From the NCBI RefSeq assembly GCF_024979315.1, contig NZ_JANLCK010000003.1:372001-436000 (forward strand): a stretch of DNA of 64,000 nucleotides. Direction: 5' to 3'. This stretch comes from Herbiconiux oxytropis. Its GTDB lineage: Bacteria; Actinomycetota; Actinomycetes; Actinomycetales; Microbacteriaceae. Below the pieces are notes generated by a model that saw nothing but the letters and a program-made list of their open reading frames with translations, made no database searches and was not told the DNA's origin. This document shows, piece after piece, positions 44,081-54,092 of the stretch. The first letter of the stretch is position 1; each line of letters opens with the position of its first letter. The translations under genes and the position numbers were made by a program.

Positions 44081-44815
44081 TCAGGCCGTGCGGCGGAGGA
44101 GGAGGACGGCGTCGTGGATGTCGACGACGGTGCCATCGGGGGCCGTGGCGCGACGGGGGCGGTTCTCGTCGACGACGGTCGTCCACGCGGCCGGGTCGAG
44201 GGCGAGCGCGTCGAGCACCTGCGCGTTGGTGGGCAGCTCGGTGTCGTCGTGGTGGTGCTCCGTGGCCCACGGCGGGATGCCGGCGTGCCCCACCACGAGG
44301 AGGTGCCCGCCCGTGGCGACCGTGCCGGCCGCCCGGCGCAGCACGTCCTCCCGCGGGAACGCGACCTCGACGGGCGCGTGCAGGAAGCAGGCCGAGACGA
44401 GGTCGTAGCGCTCGTCGGCACCCGGATGCCAGTCGACCAGGTCGTGGTGCTGCCAGGTGATGCGGTCGGCCGGGATGCCCCGCGCATCCGCTTCGTCGGC
44501 ACCCCGGGCGAGGGCGGTGGGCGAGATGTCGATGCCCGTCACGCGCCAGCCCTGCTCGGCGAGCCAGAGCGAGTCGCCGCCTTCGCCGCTGCCGAGATCG
44601 AGGGCAGTGCCCGGTTTCAGGTCGGCGACCGTGTCGATCAGGGCCCGGTTGGCGTTGCCGCTCCAGATGCGGGAGCGCTCGCCGTAGCGGGACTCCCAGA
44701 ATGCGGAGGCGTCCGCCGGCACGACCTGGCCGCGGGCGCCGTCGTCGTGGCCGTCGTGCCCGTGGGTGACATGATCGTGGGCGTCGTGATCGTGGGCTGC
44801 GTGATCGTGGCTCAT
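44081..44815 (-). CDS. Class I SAM-dependent methyltransferase with His-rich N-terminus
   Basis: Methyltransferase of 244 residues. Motif I is TALDLGSGEGGDSLWLAEQGW, followed by GIDISPTALARGA and HHDLVDWHPG, as in Tellurite-resistance/UbiE-like small-molecule methyltransferases. The first 25 residues (MSHDHAAHDHDAHDHVTHGH) contain about ten histidines, a metal-binding style head. It lies beside the zinc uptake locus, so zinc sensing or buffering through the head is possible but unproved. The ATG at 44815 starts directly at the His-rich part. Confidence 0.82.
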   Translation of the reverse strand: MSHDHAAHDHDAHDHVTHGHDGHDDGARGQVVPADASAFWESRYGERSRIWSGNANRALIDTVADLKPGTALDLGSGEGGDSLWLAEQGWRVTGIDISPTALARGADEADARGIPADRITWQHHDLVDWHPGADERYDLVSACFLHAPVEVAFPREDVLRRAAGTVATGGHLLVVGHAGIPPWATEHHHDDTELPTNAQVLDALALDPAAWTTVVDENRPRRATAPDGTVVDIHDAVLLLRRTA

Positions 44816-44915
44816 GGCATCACACTGCCGGATGCGCGGTGCGGCTGCAAAGACACGTGCCGGATCGGCAATCCGGGCATCGTGGCGGGCGGGGGTGTCG
44901 TGGTTGGATGAGGTC

Positions 44916-45308
44916 ATGAGCGATGCGATCCCGGCCGACTACGCGGAGCTGCTCGAGCAGCCCAACTACGGCCACCTCGGAACGGTGCGTCCCGACGGCA
45001 CGGTGCAGGTCAACCCGATGTGGTTCCTGCGCGAGGGCGACACCCTCCGCTTCACCCACACCACGAAGCGCGCCAAGTTCCGGAACCTGCAGCAGAACCC
45101 GGCGATGAGCCTCTCGGTCATCGACCCGGAGAACCCGTTCCGCTACCTCGAAGTGCGCGGCAGGCTGATCGCGGTCGAGCCCGATCCCACGGGCGCCTTC
45201 TACGTGGTGCTCGGCAAGCGCTACGGCGACCCCGACCAGGCGCCGCCGCCCGACTCGGCCGACCGCGTGGTGCTCGTCATGAGCATCGAGAAGACGACCT
45301 CGCAGTAG
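44916..45308 (+). CDS. PPOX-class F420-dependent oxidoreductase
   Basis: Split-barrel flavin/F420 protein of 130 residues. Family blocks: YGHLGTVRPDGTVQVNPMWFLREGDTLRFTHTTKRAKFRNLQQNPAMSLSVIDPENPFRYLEVRGRL and YGDPD near the end. The pattern (Gly-Thr-x-xx-Pro-Asp-Gly, then basic KRAKFRNL) fits PPOX-class deazaflavin-using reductases of actinobacteria. The ATG at 44916 follows GATGAGGTC. It diverges from the methyltransferase gene. Substrate unknown. Confidence 0.85.
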   Translation: MSDAIPADYAELLEQPNYGHLGTVRPDGTVQVNPMWFLREGDTLRFTHTTKRAKFRNLQQNPAMSLSVIDPENPFRYLEVRGRLIAVEPDPTGAFYVVLGKRYGDPDQAPPPDSADRVVLVMSIEKTTSQ

Positions 45309-45333
45309 GGCCCACCCCGGCGGGCAGGGCGCA

Positions 45334-45876
45334 TCAGGCGCTGAGCGCCTCGGGCACCCACCGCGCCGCGGCGACCGCCGCCGAGAGCAGCAGCGTCACC
45401 CCCATCGTCACGCCCACGGCGAAGCTCGGGGCCACGCGGCGGTTCTGCGCCACCCGGCCGGCCACGATCACGAGCACGGCCTGCACGAGCCCGAGCACCA
45501 CGAGCGCCGGGTCGTCGAGCAGGATGCCGAGCGGCACGAAGTGCAGCGCCACGACGAGCCCCACGGCCAGCGCGAACCACTTCGAGCGGCCCCTTCGCCA
45601 GAGCACGAAGCACGCGAGCCCGGCGGCCACGACCTCGATGCCGACGATGATGCCGAAGACGGCGTACTGCCCCTCGAGCCCCGACGGAGTGCTCCACGTG
45701 CGCCACACCAGCAGGCCCCCGCCCACCGCGGCGACGATGCCGAGCCCGCTGCCGATGCCGAGCCACAGCTGCGCGCGCCTGGGCGGATCCTCCTGCGCCC
45801 ACCCCAGCCATACACAGGTCATGAGCCCGAACCACGCCAGCAGGAACACTCCGTCGCGCAGGAACTCGGTCGCCAT
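45334..45876 (-). CDS. Multi-helix membrane protein, unknown
   Basis: Membrane protein of 180 residues with five or six helices (FLLAWFGLMTCVWLGWA, LWLGIGSGLGIVAAVGGGLLVW, VFGIIVGIEVVAAGLACFVLW, FALAVGLVVALHFVPLGILL, LVQAVLVIVAGRV, GVTMGVTLLLSAAVAA). HFVPLG in helix four is seen in small actinobacterial membrane proteins of no known role. ATG at 45876 has TAGGCT at 45884-45889 on the minus strand, 7 nt upstream. Confidence 0.65.
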   Translation of the reverse strand: MATEFLRDGVFLLAWFGLMTCVWLGWAQEDPPRRAQLWLGIGSGLGIVAAVGGGLLVWRTWSTPSGLEGQYAVFGIIVGIEVVAAGLACFVLWRRGRSKWFALAVGLVVALHFVPLGILLDDPALVVLGLVQAVLVIVAGRVAQNRRVAPSFAVGVTMGVTLLLSAAVAAARWVPEALSA

Positions 45877-45883
45877 GCCCGCC

Positions 45884-45889
45884 AGCCTA
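45884..45889 (-). promoter_or_regulatory. -10 box TAGGCT of the membrane protein gene
   Basis: On the minus strand TAGGCT lies 7 nt before the ATG at 45876. Confidence 0.5.
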
Positions 45890-45933
45890 GGCTCCTCGGC
45901 CTTCGTCGCCTAGGCCGACCGGGCCCGAACGGC

Positions 45934-46164
45934 TCAGGCGGCGCGGGCGACCTCGACGAGGGTGTGCTCGAGCGCGGCGAACGACTCCTCGACCGAGGCG
46001 CGGTCGATCGCGCCCGTCGAGAAGCGATGCGTGATCGTGTAGACCTCGAGCCGGGCGCGCGCGGCGTCGGCGGGGTGCCGGCGGGCGAGCCCGTCGATGG
46101 CCGAGTGCAGGGCGCGACGCCGGGAGAGGAGGTCGCGGGTCCAGGCGGTGGAGTCGAGTGCCAT
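45934..46164 (-). CDS. Small helical protein, unknown
   Basis: Soluble protein of 76 residues, largely helical (RRRALHSAIDGLARRHP, ARARLEVYTITHRF, VEESFAALEHTLVEVARAA). I know no family name. The ATG at 46164 has AAAAGGATG as ribosome site, which supports that it is real. It diverges from argG. Confidence 0.55.
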   Translation of the reverse strand: MALDSTAWTRDLLSRRRALHSAIDGLARRHPADAARARLEVYTITHRFSTGAIDRASVEESFAALEHTLVEVARAA

Positions 46165-46232
46165 GGTTCACATCCTTTTCGATCTGTCAGCCGAACGTAC
46201 GGCCGGAAGGTGAACGGCGGCCAGCAGTGTGA

Positions 46233-47768
<1,536 letters not shown>

Positions 47769-47782
47769 CCCTCCACCCAGGT

Positions 47783-47848
47783 TCTGCCGAGCCGTCACTT
47801 TCCACACATCCTGAGCACTTTTGGTGTGGAATGTGACGGCTCGACAGA
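47783..47848. terminator. Long hairpin after argG
   Basis: Arms 47783-47807 and 47824-47848 pair over 25 bp with only two mismatches around a 16-nt loop (core GAGCCGTCACTTTCCACAC). A run of four T precedes the second arm. It separates argG from the next plus-strand gene. Confidence 0.6.
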
Positions 47849-47868
47849 GCGCTGTCCGGGGTGGGCGG

Positions 47869-47874
47869 TAGCGT
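47869..47874 (+). promoter_or_regulatory. -10 box TAGCGT of the YjbR gene
   Basis: TAGCGT lies 6 nt before the ATG at 47881, leaderless spacing, directly after the argG hairpin. Confidence 0.5.
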
Positions 47875-47880
47875 GGGGGC

Positions 47881-48234
47881 ATGAGTGGGCGGATGACGCG
47901 GGAGCGGGTGCTCGAGGTGTGCTCCGGCCTGCCCGCCACCACGGATGAGCGGCCGTTCGGCCCCGAGACCGCCGTGTTCAAGGTGGTGGGCAAGGTGTTC
48001 GCGCTCTGGGATCTCGACAGCGACGACGAGGGTGTGACCCTCAAGGCGCAGCCCGCCTACATCGACGCCCTCGTGCGCGACCATCCCTGGATCACCCGCG
48101 GCTACCACATGAACAAGCGGCACTGGATCTCGGTGCTCTTCGACGAGCGCACCGACGCGGCCCTCGTGGAGGACCTCATCGTGAACTCCTACGACCTCGT
48201 GGTCGCCGGCCTCCCGCGCGCGAAGCGCCCCTAA
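47881..48234 (+). CDS. MmcQ/YjbR family DNA-binding-like protein
   Basis: Protein of 117 residues of the MmcQ/YjbR family with a double-wing fold. Family blocks are LPATTDERPFGPETAVFKVVGKVFAL, VTLKAQPAYIDALVRDHPWITRGYHMNKRHWISVLFDE and the C-terminal LVEDLIVNSYDLVVAGLPR. DNA binding is suggested for relatives but not well shown. The stop TAA overlaps by two bases the TAG of the convergent protease gene. Confidence 0.88.
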   Translation: MSGRMTRERVLEVCSGLPATTDERPFGPETAVFKVVGKVFALWDLDSDDEGVTLKAQPAYIDALVRDHPWITRGYHMNKRHWISVLFDERTDAALVEDLIVNSYDLVVAGLPRAKRP

Positions 48235-49199
48235 ACCGCGGCGGGCGCCTCGGCGGCAGGCGACCCCGAGCCCGTCGCCGAGGCCGGCGCGGAGCCGGGA
48301 TCCACGGCGGTGGCCTCCAGCGCGGCGCGCGACCGCCTGGCCACGTGCCGCCAGACGAACCCCCCGACGAGTCCCACGACGATCAGGGAGCCCCAGGTGG
48401 CGAGCGCACCTGCGACGGCGCTGCCGGTGGCGATCTCGACGAGGGACCCGGCCGAATCCCAGAGGCCGTGCAGCAGCGCCACGCCGAGGTAGGCGCCGAT
48501 CACGCCGAACGTCAGGCGGTAGCGGCCGGTCCTCGACGCGGCGTGGAAGATCGCCGCGCCGAGCAGGGCGCTCCACAGCGGGTGCATGAGCGGGGAGAGC
48601 AGCCCGCGCTTCAGCGCGACGTCGGCCGCGGCGACGAGCGGAGAGGGGGCACCCGTGCCGAACGCCTCCCAGATGTAGTAAGTGGTCTCGAGAACGGCGA
48701 AGCCGATGCCGATCGCGCCGCCGAGGAACAGGCCGTTGCGCGTGGTCTTCGCGACCTTCCAGCCGACGGCGACGATGAGCACCGCCTTGGCGAACTCCTC
48801 GACGATGCCGGCGAGCGCGAGGGAGGTGACCCCCTCGCCGCCCACGACCTCCTGCGGGATGAGCGTGACGAGCGAGTCGAGGGTGCCACCGAGCGTGAAG
48901 GCGAGCAGGCCGCCGATCGCCGCCGTCTGCACGATCTTCTCTGGGGTGAGGGTGTCGAGCGGGGTGAGCCGGTGCACCATGATCCAGAGCAGGGTGAGCG
49001 GGATGAACGCGGCACCGATGACGAACCACGCGGGCGCCATGGCGAGGTTGTGCATGAGGTGCAGCGGCACGAGCCCGATGAACAGCCATACCGCGATACC
49101 GAGGGCCAGCACGAGCACGGTGTGGGTGCGCCGGATCGGCTTGTGCGGCTTCGTGCGGTGGTGCCCGCGCTTCGGGCTCTGATCGGGACCGGTGCTCAC
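48231..49199 (-). CDS. PrsW-family intramembrane metalloprotease
   Basis: Integral membrane protein of 322 residues with about eight helices. The glutamate-zincin motif AGIVEEFAKAVLIVAVGWK, the GIGIGFAVLETTYYIWEAF and GLLSPLMHPLWSALLGAAIFH segments, and a second conserved His in LGVALLHGLWDSAG match PrsW (CPBP-like) proteases that in Bacillus cleave an anti-sigma factor. Target here is unknown. GTG at 49199 has GGAGGACA upstream. The C-terminal tail is Ala/Pro-rich. Confidence 0.87.
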   Translation of the reverse strand: MSTGPDQSPKRGHHRTKPHKPIRRTHTVLVLALGIAVWLFIGLVPLHLMHNLAMAPAWFVIGAAFIPLTLLWIMVHRLTPLDTLTPEKIVQTAAIGGLLAFTLGGTLDSLVTLIPQEVVGGEGVTSLALAGIVEEFAKAVLIVAVGWKVAKTTRNGLFLGGAIGIGFAVLETTYYIWEAFGTGAPSPLVAAADVALKRGLLSPLMHPLWSALLGAAIFHAASRTGRYRLTFGVIGAYLGVALLHGLWDSAGSLVEIATGSAVAGALATWGSLIVVGLVGGFVWRHVARRSRAALEATAVDPGSAPASATGSGSPAAEAPAAV

Positions 49200-49340
49200 G
49201 GCGTGTCCTCCTTCGGCGGGGCATCGCCGTGCGCACTCGCGGCCCAGCTCGTGATTCCCCGCGAGCAGAGTGCCATCCGACTACACCTCGGCGCCACTTC
49301 GCGCCCCTCGCCCACGGGATTCCCCGTGCCCGAAGAGCGA

Positions 49341-49358
49341 CCCGCTTGCTCAGGCGGG
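49341..49358. terminator. Hairpin near carboxylesterase 3' end
   Basis: CCCGC at 49341-49345 and GCGGG at 49354-49358 enclose an 8-nt loop, with GAGC/GCTC pairing just outside. A second stem, CACGGG/CCCGTG, lies at 49312-49327. Both are in the gap between two minus-strand genes. Confidence 0.35.
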
Positions 49359-49364
49359 CTCCGC

Positions 49365-50780
49365 TCAGACGGCCCGGTGCCGCAGCGCCCCCGGCAGTCG
49401 CCCCCGCCGGGGCAGCGCGTCGCCGCGCGCGAAGGCCGCCCAGAGCGCCCGCACCCGCCGCCCCTGCGCGTGCAGCTCGGGCCACGAGGCACCCGCCACG
49501 AGTGCGGCCCGCCGCCAGGTGGCTTCGTCGCCGAACAGCAGCGGCAGGTCGATCGTATGCGCCGAGCCGTAGGGGTTGCCGGGGGCCGCCCAATCGATCA
49601 CGTAGTGCCGGGCCGAACCGCCCGCGCGCACGTGCCGCCGGGCGAAGCGCGCCGCCGCACGGGAGTAGACGGCCCTGGTGGCCACGGCCACGAGCAGCCG
49701 CCGGATGCCCGTGCCCACCACGGGCAGCGCCGCCAGCCGCGAGATGGCCGGCACCCGCGCCACGAACAGCCGCGCCTCCTCGGCGCTGTGCCCGATCATG
49801 ACGTCGATCGAGGGGGCCACCCGATCCCAGGCGGCCTCGATCGAACTCTCGGCGGGCAGCGGATCGTGCCCGTACTGGGTGCCGAACGGCATGCCTCCGC
49901 GCAGCCCGAACGGCCGGCCTGCTGCCGCGACCGACGGCTCGCGCGCCACGATCTCCTCGGCGCTCATCGCGGCCCAGTCGTCCGCGCCGGCGGAGCGCGC
50001 CGCCTCGGCCAGGGCGGCCGTCATGCGCTCGCGCCCCCGGGAGATGCCGAGTGGTGCGCTCTGGATGATGGCGCGCCGGAAGAGCGCAGCCGCCTCGCCG
50101 GTGGCCATGAGGTGGGCCACCGCGTCGCCTCCCGCCGACTGCCCGAAGGCGGTCACGTTCGAGGCGTCGCCGCCGAACGCCGCGATGTTCCGCTGCACCC
50201 AGCGCAGTGCCGCGAGCTGGTCGAGCAGCCCCAGGTTCGCAGGCCGGGCGGGCACCTGGCCCGCCGTCCCCTGGCCCGCCGATCCGGCCCCCGCGGGAAG
50301 CCCCAGATACCCGAAGAGCCCGAGCCGGTAGGTCACCGACACCACGATCACCCGCTGCTCGGCCACGAGTGCCTTCGGGTCCATGATCGCGAGATCCCCG
50401 GCGCCCGAGACGTACGAGCCGCCGTGGATCCACACCATCACGGGCAGCCGCTCACCGGCCCCGACCTCAGCCGGCAGGGTGAGCGAGAGCCGCAGGCAGT
50501 CCTCGTCGGCCGCGAGCTCTCCGGATCGCGTGCCGAGCACCTCGTCGAGGAAGGGCACGGGCCCCTGCGGGCACGCGGGCGCCGGCTGCACCGCCTCGAG
50601 CGGCGCGGATCCGGCGGGCCGGTCGGGCAGCGCGACGGGCGCGGCGAAGCGCCGTGCGACGGCGTAGCGGATGCCGGACACCCGCACGACCTCGCCATCC
50701 ACCCGCCCGCGCACCGGCCCGCAGGGCGGAGAGAAGCTCGGGGGAGTGACGCGCGGGGGGCGGGAGACGGGGCCGGTCAT
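49365..50780 (-). CDS. Type-B carboxylesterase/lipase family protein
   Basis: Alpha/beta hydrolase of about 471 residues. Oxyanion loop VMVWIHGGSYVSGAGDL, entry block EDCLRLSLTLP, nucleophile elbow AFGQSAGGDAVAHLM, and a C-terminal His region GSAHTIDLPLLFG that matches the type-B esterase pattern; an acid in IGHSAEEARLFV completes a likely triad. No signal peptide, so probably cytoplasmic. The ATG at 50780 with GGAGGATGG is preferred over a GTG six codons earlier. Hydrolyses esters; substrate unknown. Confidence 0.87.
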   Translation of the reverse strand: MTGPVSRPPRVTPPSFSPPCGPVRGRVDGEVVRVSGIRYAVARRFAAPVALPDRPAGSAPLEAVQPAPACPQGPVPFLDEVLGTRSGELAADEDCLRLSLTLPAEVGAGERLPVMVWIHGGSYVSGAGDLAIMDPKALVAEQRVIVVSVTYRLGLFGYLGLPAGAGSAGQGTAGQVPARPANLGLLDQLAALRWVQRNIAAFGGDASNVTAFGQSAGGDAVAHLMATGEAAALFRRAIIQSAPLGISRGRERMTAALAEAARSAGADDWAAMSAEEIVAREPSVAAAGRPFGLRGGMPFGTQYGHDPLPAESSIEAAWDRVAPSIDVMIGHSAEEARLFVARVPAISRLAALPVVGTGIRRLLVAVATRAVYSRAAARFARRHVRAGGSARHYVIDWAAPGNPYGSAHTIDLPLLFGDEATWRRAALVAGASWPELHAQGRRVRALWAAFARGDALPRRGRLPGALRHRAV

Positions 50781-50838
50781 CCGACCATCCTCCCGCACGG
50801 CCGCGCCGCTCCCAGGGATCCCTCACAGACAGATGCCC

Positions 50839-50844
50839 TAGGCT
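50839..50844 (+). promoter_or_regulatory. -10 box TAGGCT for the CNNM operon
   Basis: TAGGCT lies 10 nt before the ATG of the leader peptide at 50855 and about 113 nt before the CNNM ATG. A transcript from near 50852 would begin right at the leader peptide. Confidence 0.55.
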
Positions 50845-50854
50845 GATCCGAACC

Positions 50855-50965
50855 ATGGACGACCCTCCCCATCACAGGCCCACGCCCCTTGCAGACATCG
50901 ACCACGGCCGGCTGCTGACGCAGTCGCACCACGTGATCACTCTCAGGGGGCTGCCCCATGTATGA
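50855..50965 (+). CDS. Putative Asp/Pro-rich leader peptide (Mg2+-sensing type)
   Basis: Open frame of 36 codons that begins MDDPPHHRPTPL, continues with polar residues and ends LRGLPHV. Its TGA overlaps the start of the CNNM gene (ATG at 50958), and its ATG lies just after a -10 box. The Asp/Pro-rich head and exact PTPL string resemble the Salmonella MgtL leader (MEPDPTPLP), whose Asp/Pro codons destabilise the ribosome when Mg2+ is low and so derepress the downstream Mg2+ transporter gene. Here the downstream genes are also of a magnesium transporter family. Function is an inference; no ribosome site is needed if leaderless. Confidence 0.5.
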   Translation: MDDPPHHRPTPLADIDHGRLLTQSHHVITLRGLPHV

Positions 50966-52352
50966 GCTGATCATGCTCGGAGTGGGCCTCGTGCTCACGA
51001 TCGGCACCGGGCTCTTCGTGGCGAGCGAGTTCTCGCTCGTCAACCTCGACCGGCACGAGCTCGAGCAGCGCCAGGAGCGCGGCGAGAAGCGGCTCGGTCC
51101 CACCATCAAGGCGCTGAAGATCACGTCGACGCACCTGTCGGGCGCCCAGCTCGGCATCACGCTGACGACGCTTCTCACCGGCTACACCTTCGAGCCCGCC
51201 ATCAGCTCGCTGCTCGCCGGCCCGCTCACCGGCGCCGGCGTGCCCGCGGCCGTCGTGCCGGGTGTCGGAGCCGTCATCGGCATCCTGCTCGCCACCCTGT
51301 TCTCGATGGTCATCGGCGAGCTCGTGCCCAAGAACTTCGCGCTCGCCCTGCCGCTGGCGACCGCCAAGGTCGTGGTGCCGTTCCAGACGCTGTTCACCAC
51401 GGTCTTCAAGCCCGTCATCCTGCTGTTCAACAACACCGCCAATGCCCTCATCCGGGCCATGGGCATCGAGCCGAAGGAGGAGCTCTCGGGCGCCCGCTCG
51501 GCCGAGGAGCTCAGCTCGCTCGTGCGCCGCTCGGCCCTCGAGGGCATGCTCGACTCCGACCACGCCACCCTGCTCGGCCGCACCCTGCGGTTCTCCGAGC
51601 GCTCGGCGGCCGACGTGATGACGCCGCGGGTGCGCATGTCGAGCCTCAAGCCGCACGAGACGGCGGGCGACGTGATCGCGAGGGCCCAGCAGACGGGGTA
51701 CTCCCGCTTTCCGGTGATCGGCGAGAGCGTCGACGAGATCGTGGGCGTCGTGCACGTGAAGCAGGCCTTCGCGGTCGACCTCGACGAGCGTGAGAGCACG
51801 GCCGTGGAGCAGTTCATGGTGGAGCCGGTGTGGGTGCCGGAGTCGATGGGCATCGACACGCTGCTGCCGCTGCTCCGGCAGGGCGGCTACCAGATCGCCA
51901 TCGCCACCGACGAGCACGGCGGCACCGCCGGGATCGTGACCCTCGAAGACCTCGTGGAGGAGCTCGTGGGAGAGCTGGAGGACGAGCACGACCGCCTGCA
52001 CGCCGACATCGTGCGCACCGGCCGCTCCATCACGTTCGATGCGAGCCTCCGCCCCGACGAGCTGCTCGAGCGCACGGGCGTGACCGTGCCGGAGGACGGC
52101 GACTACGAGACGGTGGCCGGGTACGTCATCGACGAGCTCGACCGCCTGCCCGAGCTCGGTGACGAGGTAGCGATCGATGGCGGGATGCTCCGGGTGGAGC
52201 GGGTCGACGGGGTGCGCCTCGAGCGGCTCCGCTACCTGCCCGACGACGACGGCATCTTCGCGGAGCGCATGACGACCGATGTCGGCACCGGATCGACCAT
52301 GACGGGATCGACGACCACCGGATCGACGACCAGGAAGAAGGAGAACGTATGA
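50958..52352 (+). CDS. CNNM/CorC family Mg2+ transporter (DUF21-CBS-CorC_HlyC)
   Basis: Membrane protein of 464 residues. DUF21 domain with four helices ([62 protein letters not shown]), a CBS pair ([70 protein letters not shown]), and a CorC_HlyC C-terminal domain ([17 protein letters not shown]). This is the CNNM/CorB/MpfA-type magnesium transporter. ATG at 50958 is inside the leader peptide's end, so their translation is linked. ATGA overlap with the next gene. Confidence 0.9.
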   Translation: MYELIMLGVGLVLTIGTGLFVASEFSLVNLDRHELEQRQERGEKRLGPTIKALKITSTHLSGAQLGITLTTLLTGYTFEPAISSLLAGPLTGAGVPAAVVPGVGAVIGILLATLFSMVIGELVPKNFALALPLATAKVVVPFQTLFTTVFKPVILLFNNTANALIRAMGIEPKEELSGARSAEELSSLVRRSALEGMLDSDHATLLGRTLRFSERSAADVMTPRVRMSSLKPHETAGDVIARAQQTGYSRFPVIGESVDEIVGVVHVKQAFAVDLDERESTAVEQFMVEPVWVPESMGIDTLLPLLRQGGYQIAIATDEHGGTAGIVTLEDLVEELVGELEDEHDRLHADIVRTGRSITFDASLRPDELLERTGVTVPEDGDYETVAGYVIDELDRLPELGDEVAIDGGMLRVERVDGVRLERLRYLPDDDGIFAERMTTDVGTGSTMTGSTTTGSTTRKKENV

Positions 52353-53389
52353 GCGACATCGTTCCCGGCATCGTCTGGCTCGTGATCCTGCTCGTGGTCA
52401 ACGCCTTCTTCGTGGGCGCCGAGTTCGCCGTGATCTCGGCCCGCCGCTCGCAGATCGAACCGCGCGCCGAGGCCGGCAGCAAGGCCGCGAAGACCACGCT
52501 CTGGGCCATGGAGCACGCCACTCTCATGCTCGCCACGAGCCAGCTCGGCATCACGGTGTGCTCCCTTGTCATCCTCAACGTCTCCGAGCCCGCCATCCAC
52601 CACCTGCTCGAGTACCCGCTCGCGCTCACGCCGCTCAGCTCCGAGCTCATCGGCGGCGTCGCGTTCGTGATCGCGCTCGTGCTCGTGACCTTCCTGCACG
52701 TGGTGTTCGGCGAGATGGTGCCGAAGAACCTCAGCTTCTCGGTGCCGGATCGCGCGGCGCTGCTGCTCGCACCACCGCTCGTGCTCGTCTCGAAGATCGT
52801 GCGCCCGGTGATCTGGTCGCTCAACGGGCTCGCGAACCTCATCCTGCGCGCCGTCGGGGTGACGCCGAAAGACGAGGCCACGAGCACCTACACGCTCGAG
52901 GAGGTGGCGTCGATCGTGCAGCAGTCCACGCGTGAGGGCATGCTCACCGACACCTCGGGCACCCTCAGTGCGGCGTTCGAGTTCACCTCGAAGAAGGTGC
53001 GTGACGTCGAGGTGCCGGTGGCCGAGATGGTGCTGCTGGCGCCGGATTCGACGCCGCGCGACATCCAGCGCGCGGTCGCCGAGCACGGGTTCTCCCGCTA
53101 CATCCTCACGAACGGCGATGGCGAGCCCACGGGCTACCTGCACCTGAAGGACGTGATGGACCTCACGGCCGACGGCGCCTTCGACGAGGCCGTGCCCGCG
53201 AAGCGCATCCGCCGCCTCGGCTCGGTGCCGCACGACGCCGACCTCGAGGACGCCCTGGCGCTCATGCGCCGCCGCGGCGACCACGTGGCCCGCTCACTCA
53301 CCCCCGAGGGGGCGGTGACGGGCGTGCTCTTCCTCGAGGACATCATCGAGGAGCTCGTGGGCGAGGTGCAGGACGCCACGAGCGCCTGA
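52349..53389 (+). CDS. CNNM family protein lacking the CorC_HlyC domain
   Basis: Second CNNM paralogue, 346 residues. DUF21 part (IVWLVILLVVNAFFVGAEFAVISARRSQIEPRAEAGSKAAK, VLVTFLHVVFGEMVPKNLSFSVP) and a CBS pair (TSKKVRDVEVPVAEMVLL, FSRYILTNGDGEPTGYLHLKDVM, VTGVLFLEDIIEELVGEV) are present; the C-terminal CorC_HlyC domain is absent. In many actinobacteria such tandem pairs occur and may form heterodimers. Overlaps its partner by ATGA. A small terminator hairpin follows. Confidence 0.9.
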   Translation: MSDIVPGIVWLVILLVVNAFFVGAEFAVISARRSQIEPRAEAGSKAAKTTLWAMEHATLMLATSQLGITVCSLVILNVSEPAIHHLLEYPLALTPLSSELIGGVAFVIALVLVTFLHVVFGEMVPKNLSFSVPDRAALLLAPPLVLVSKIVRPVIWSLNGLANLILRAVGVTPKDEATSTYTLEEVASIVQQSTREGMLTDTSGTLSAAFEFTSKKVRDVEVPVAEMVLLAPDSTPRDIQRAVAEHGFSRYILTNGDGEPTGYLHLKDVMDLTADGAFDEAVPAKRIRRLGSVPHDADLEDALALMRRRGDHVARSLTPEGAVTGVLFLEDIIEELVGEVQDATSA

Positions 53390-53402
53390 CCCGAGCGCCT
53401 GT

Positions 53403-53422
53403 GCCGAGCCGCTGACCTCGGC
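53403..53422. terminator. Hairpin between convergent genes
   Basis: GCCGAG at 53403-53408 and CTCGGC at 53417-53422 form a 6-bp stem with an 8-nt loop between the stops of the CNNM and phosphatase genes. Confidence 0.45.
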
Positions 53423-53424
53423 GC

Positions 53425-54012
53425 CTACTCGGCGAACCGCACCCAGCCGTCGGAGCCGCGCTCGAGAACCGTGACACTCGCGTTCTCGAGCGGGGCCCCG
53501 GCATAGGCGGCGGCGCGCGTGAGGTAGGTGAACAGCGTCACGCCGTGGCTCACCACGAGCACGTCGCCCTCGGGATGGGCGGCCACGATGTCGTCGAAGG
53601 CGGCCTCGATGCGCTCGACGTAGTCGCGGGCGTGCTCACCCCCGGCGAAGCCCGCGAACGTGCCGCCGACGATGCCCGTGAAGATCTCGCGCACATCGCC
53701 CACCGCGAGCAGGTCGGCGTTCGGCCGCGACTCGAACTCGCCGAAGTGCAGCTCCTTGAGCCGCTCGTCGAGCGTCATCCGCACCATCGGGTGGTGCTGC
53801 AGGATCTCCGTGGCCGTGGCCACCGTGCGCCCCGACGGCGACACGTAGGCCGCCTGGAACTCGACGTCGCGGAGCCTCTCCGCGGTCGTCCGCACCCCCT
53901 CGAGCCCGGGCTCGGTGAGGGACGAGTCGTCCCAGCCCTGCACCTTGTCCTCCGAGTTGAGCACGGTCTGGCCGTGGCGGACGAGGTGCAGGCGGAGGGG
54001 CGTCGAAGTCAC
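53425..54012 (-). CDS. Histidine phosphatase family protein
   Basis: Phosphoglycerate-mutase-like phosphatase of 195 residues. Catalytic motif LHLVRHGQTVLNSEDKVQGWDDSSLTEPG at residues 9-37 (phospho-His in RHG), proton donor Glu in KELHFGEFES, and second His in VVSHGVTLF. Short-length members act on small phosphate esters. GTG at 54012. Divergent from the xylanase-like gene. Substrate unknown. Confidence 0.9.
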   Translation of the reverse strand: MTSTPLRLHLVRHGQTVLNSEDKVQGWDDSSLTEPGLEGVRTTAERLRDVEFQAAYVSPSGRTVATATEILQHHPMVRMTLDERLKELHFGEFESRPNADLLAVGDVREIFTGIVGGTFAGFAGGEHARDYVERIEAAFDDIVAAHPEGDVLVVSHGVTLFTYLTRAAAYAGAPLENASVTVLERGSDGWVRFAE

Positions 54013-54080
54013 CCGTCCAGTCTGCCCGAGGCGCGGAGGTGAAGGGGCGGGAGCCCCGCACGATCGTTTTCGAGTCTTGC

Positions 54081-54086
54081 TACGTT
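54081..54086 (+). promoter_or_regulatory. -10 box TACGTT of the GH10-like gene
   Basis: TACGTT lies 6 nt before the ATG at 54093, the leaderless arrangement, and fixes that start over in-frame ATGs upstream. Confidence 0.5.
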
Positions 54087-54092
54087 CTTCTC

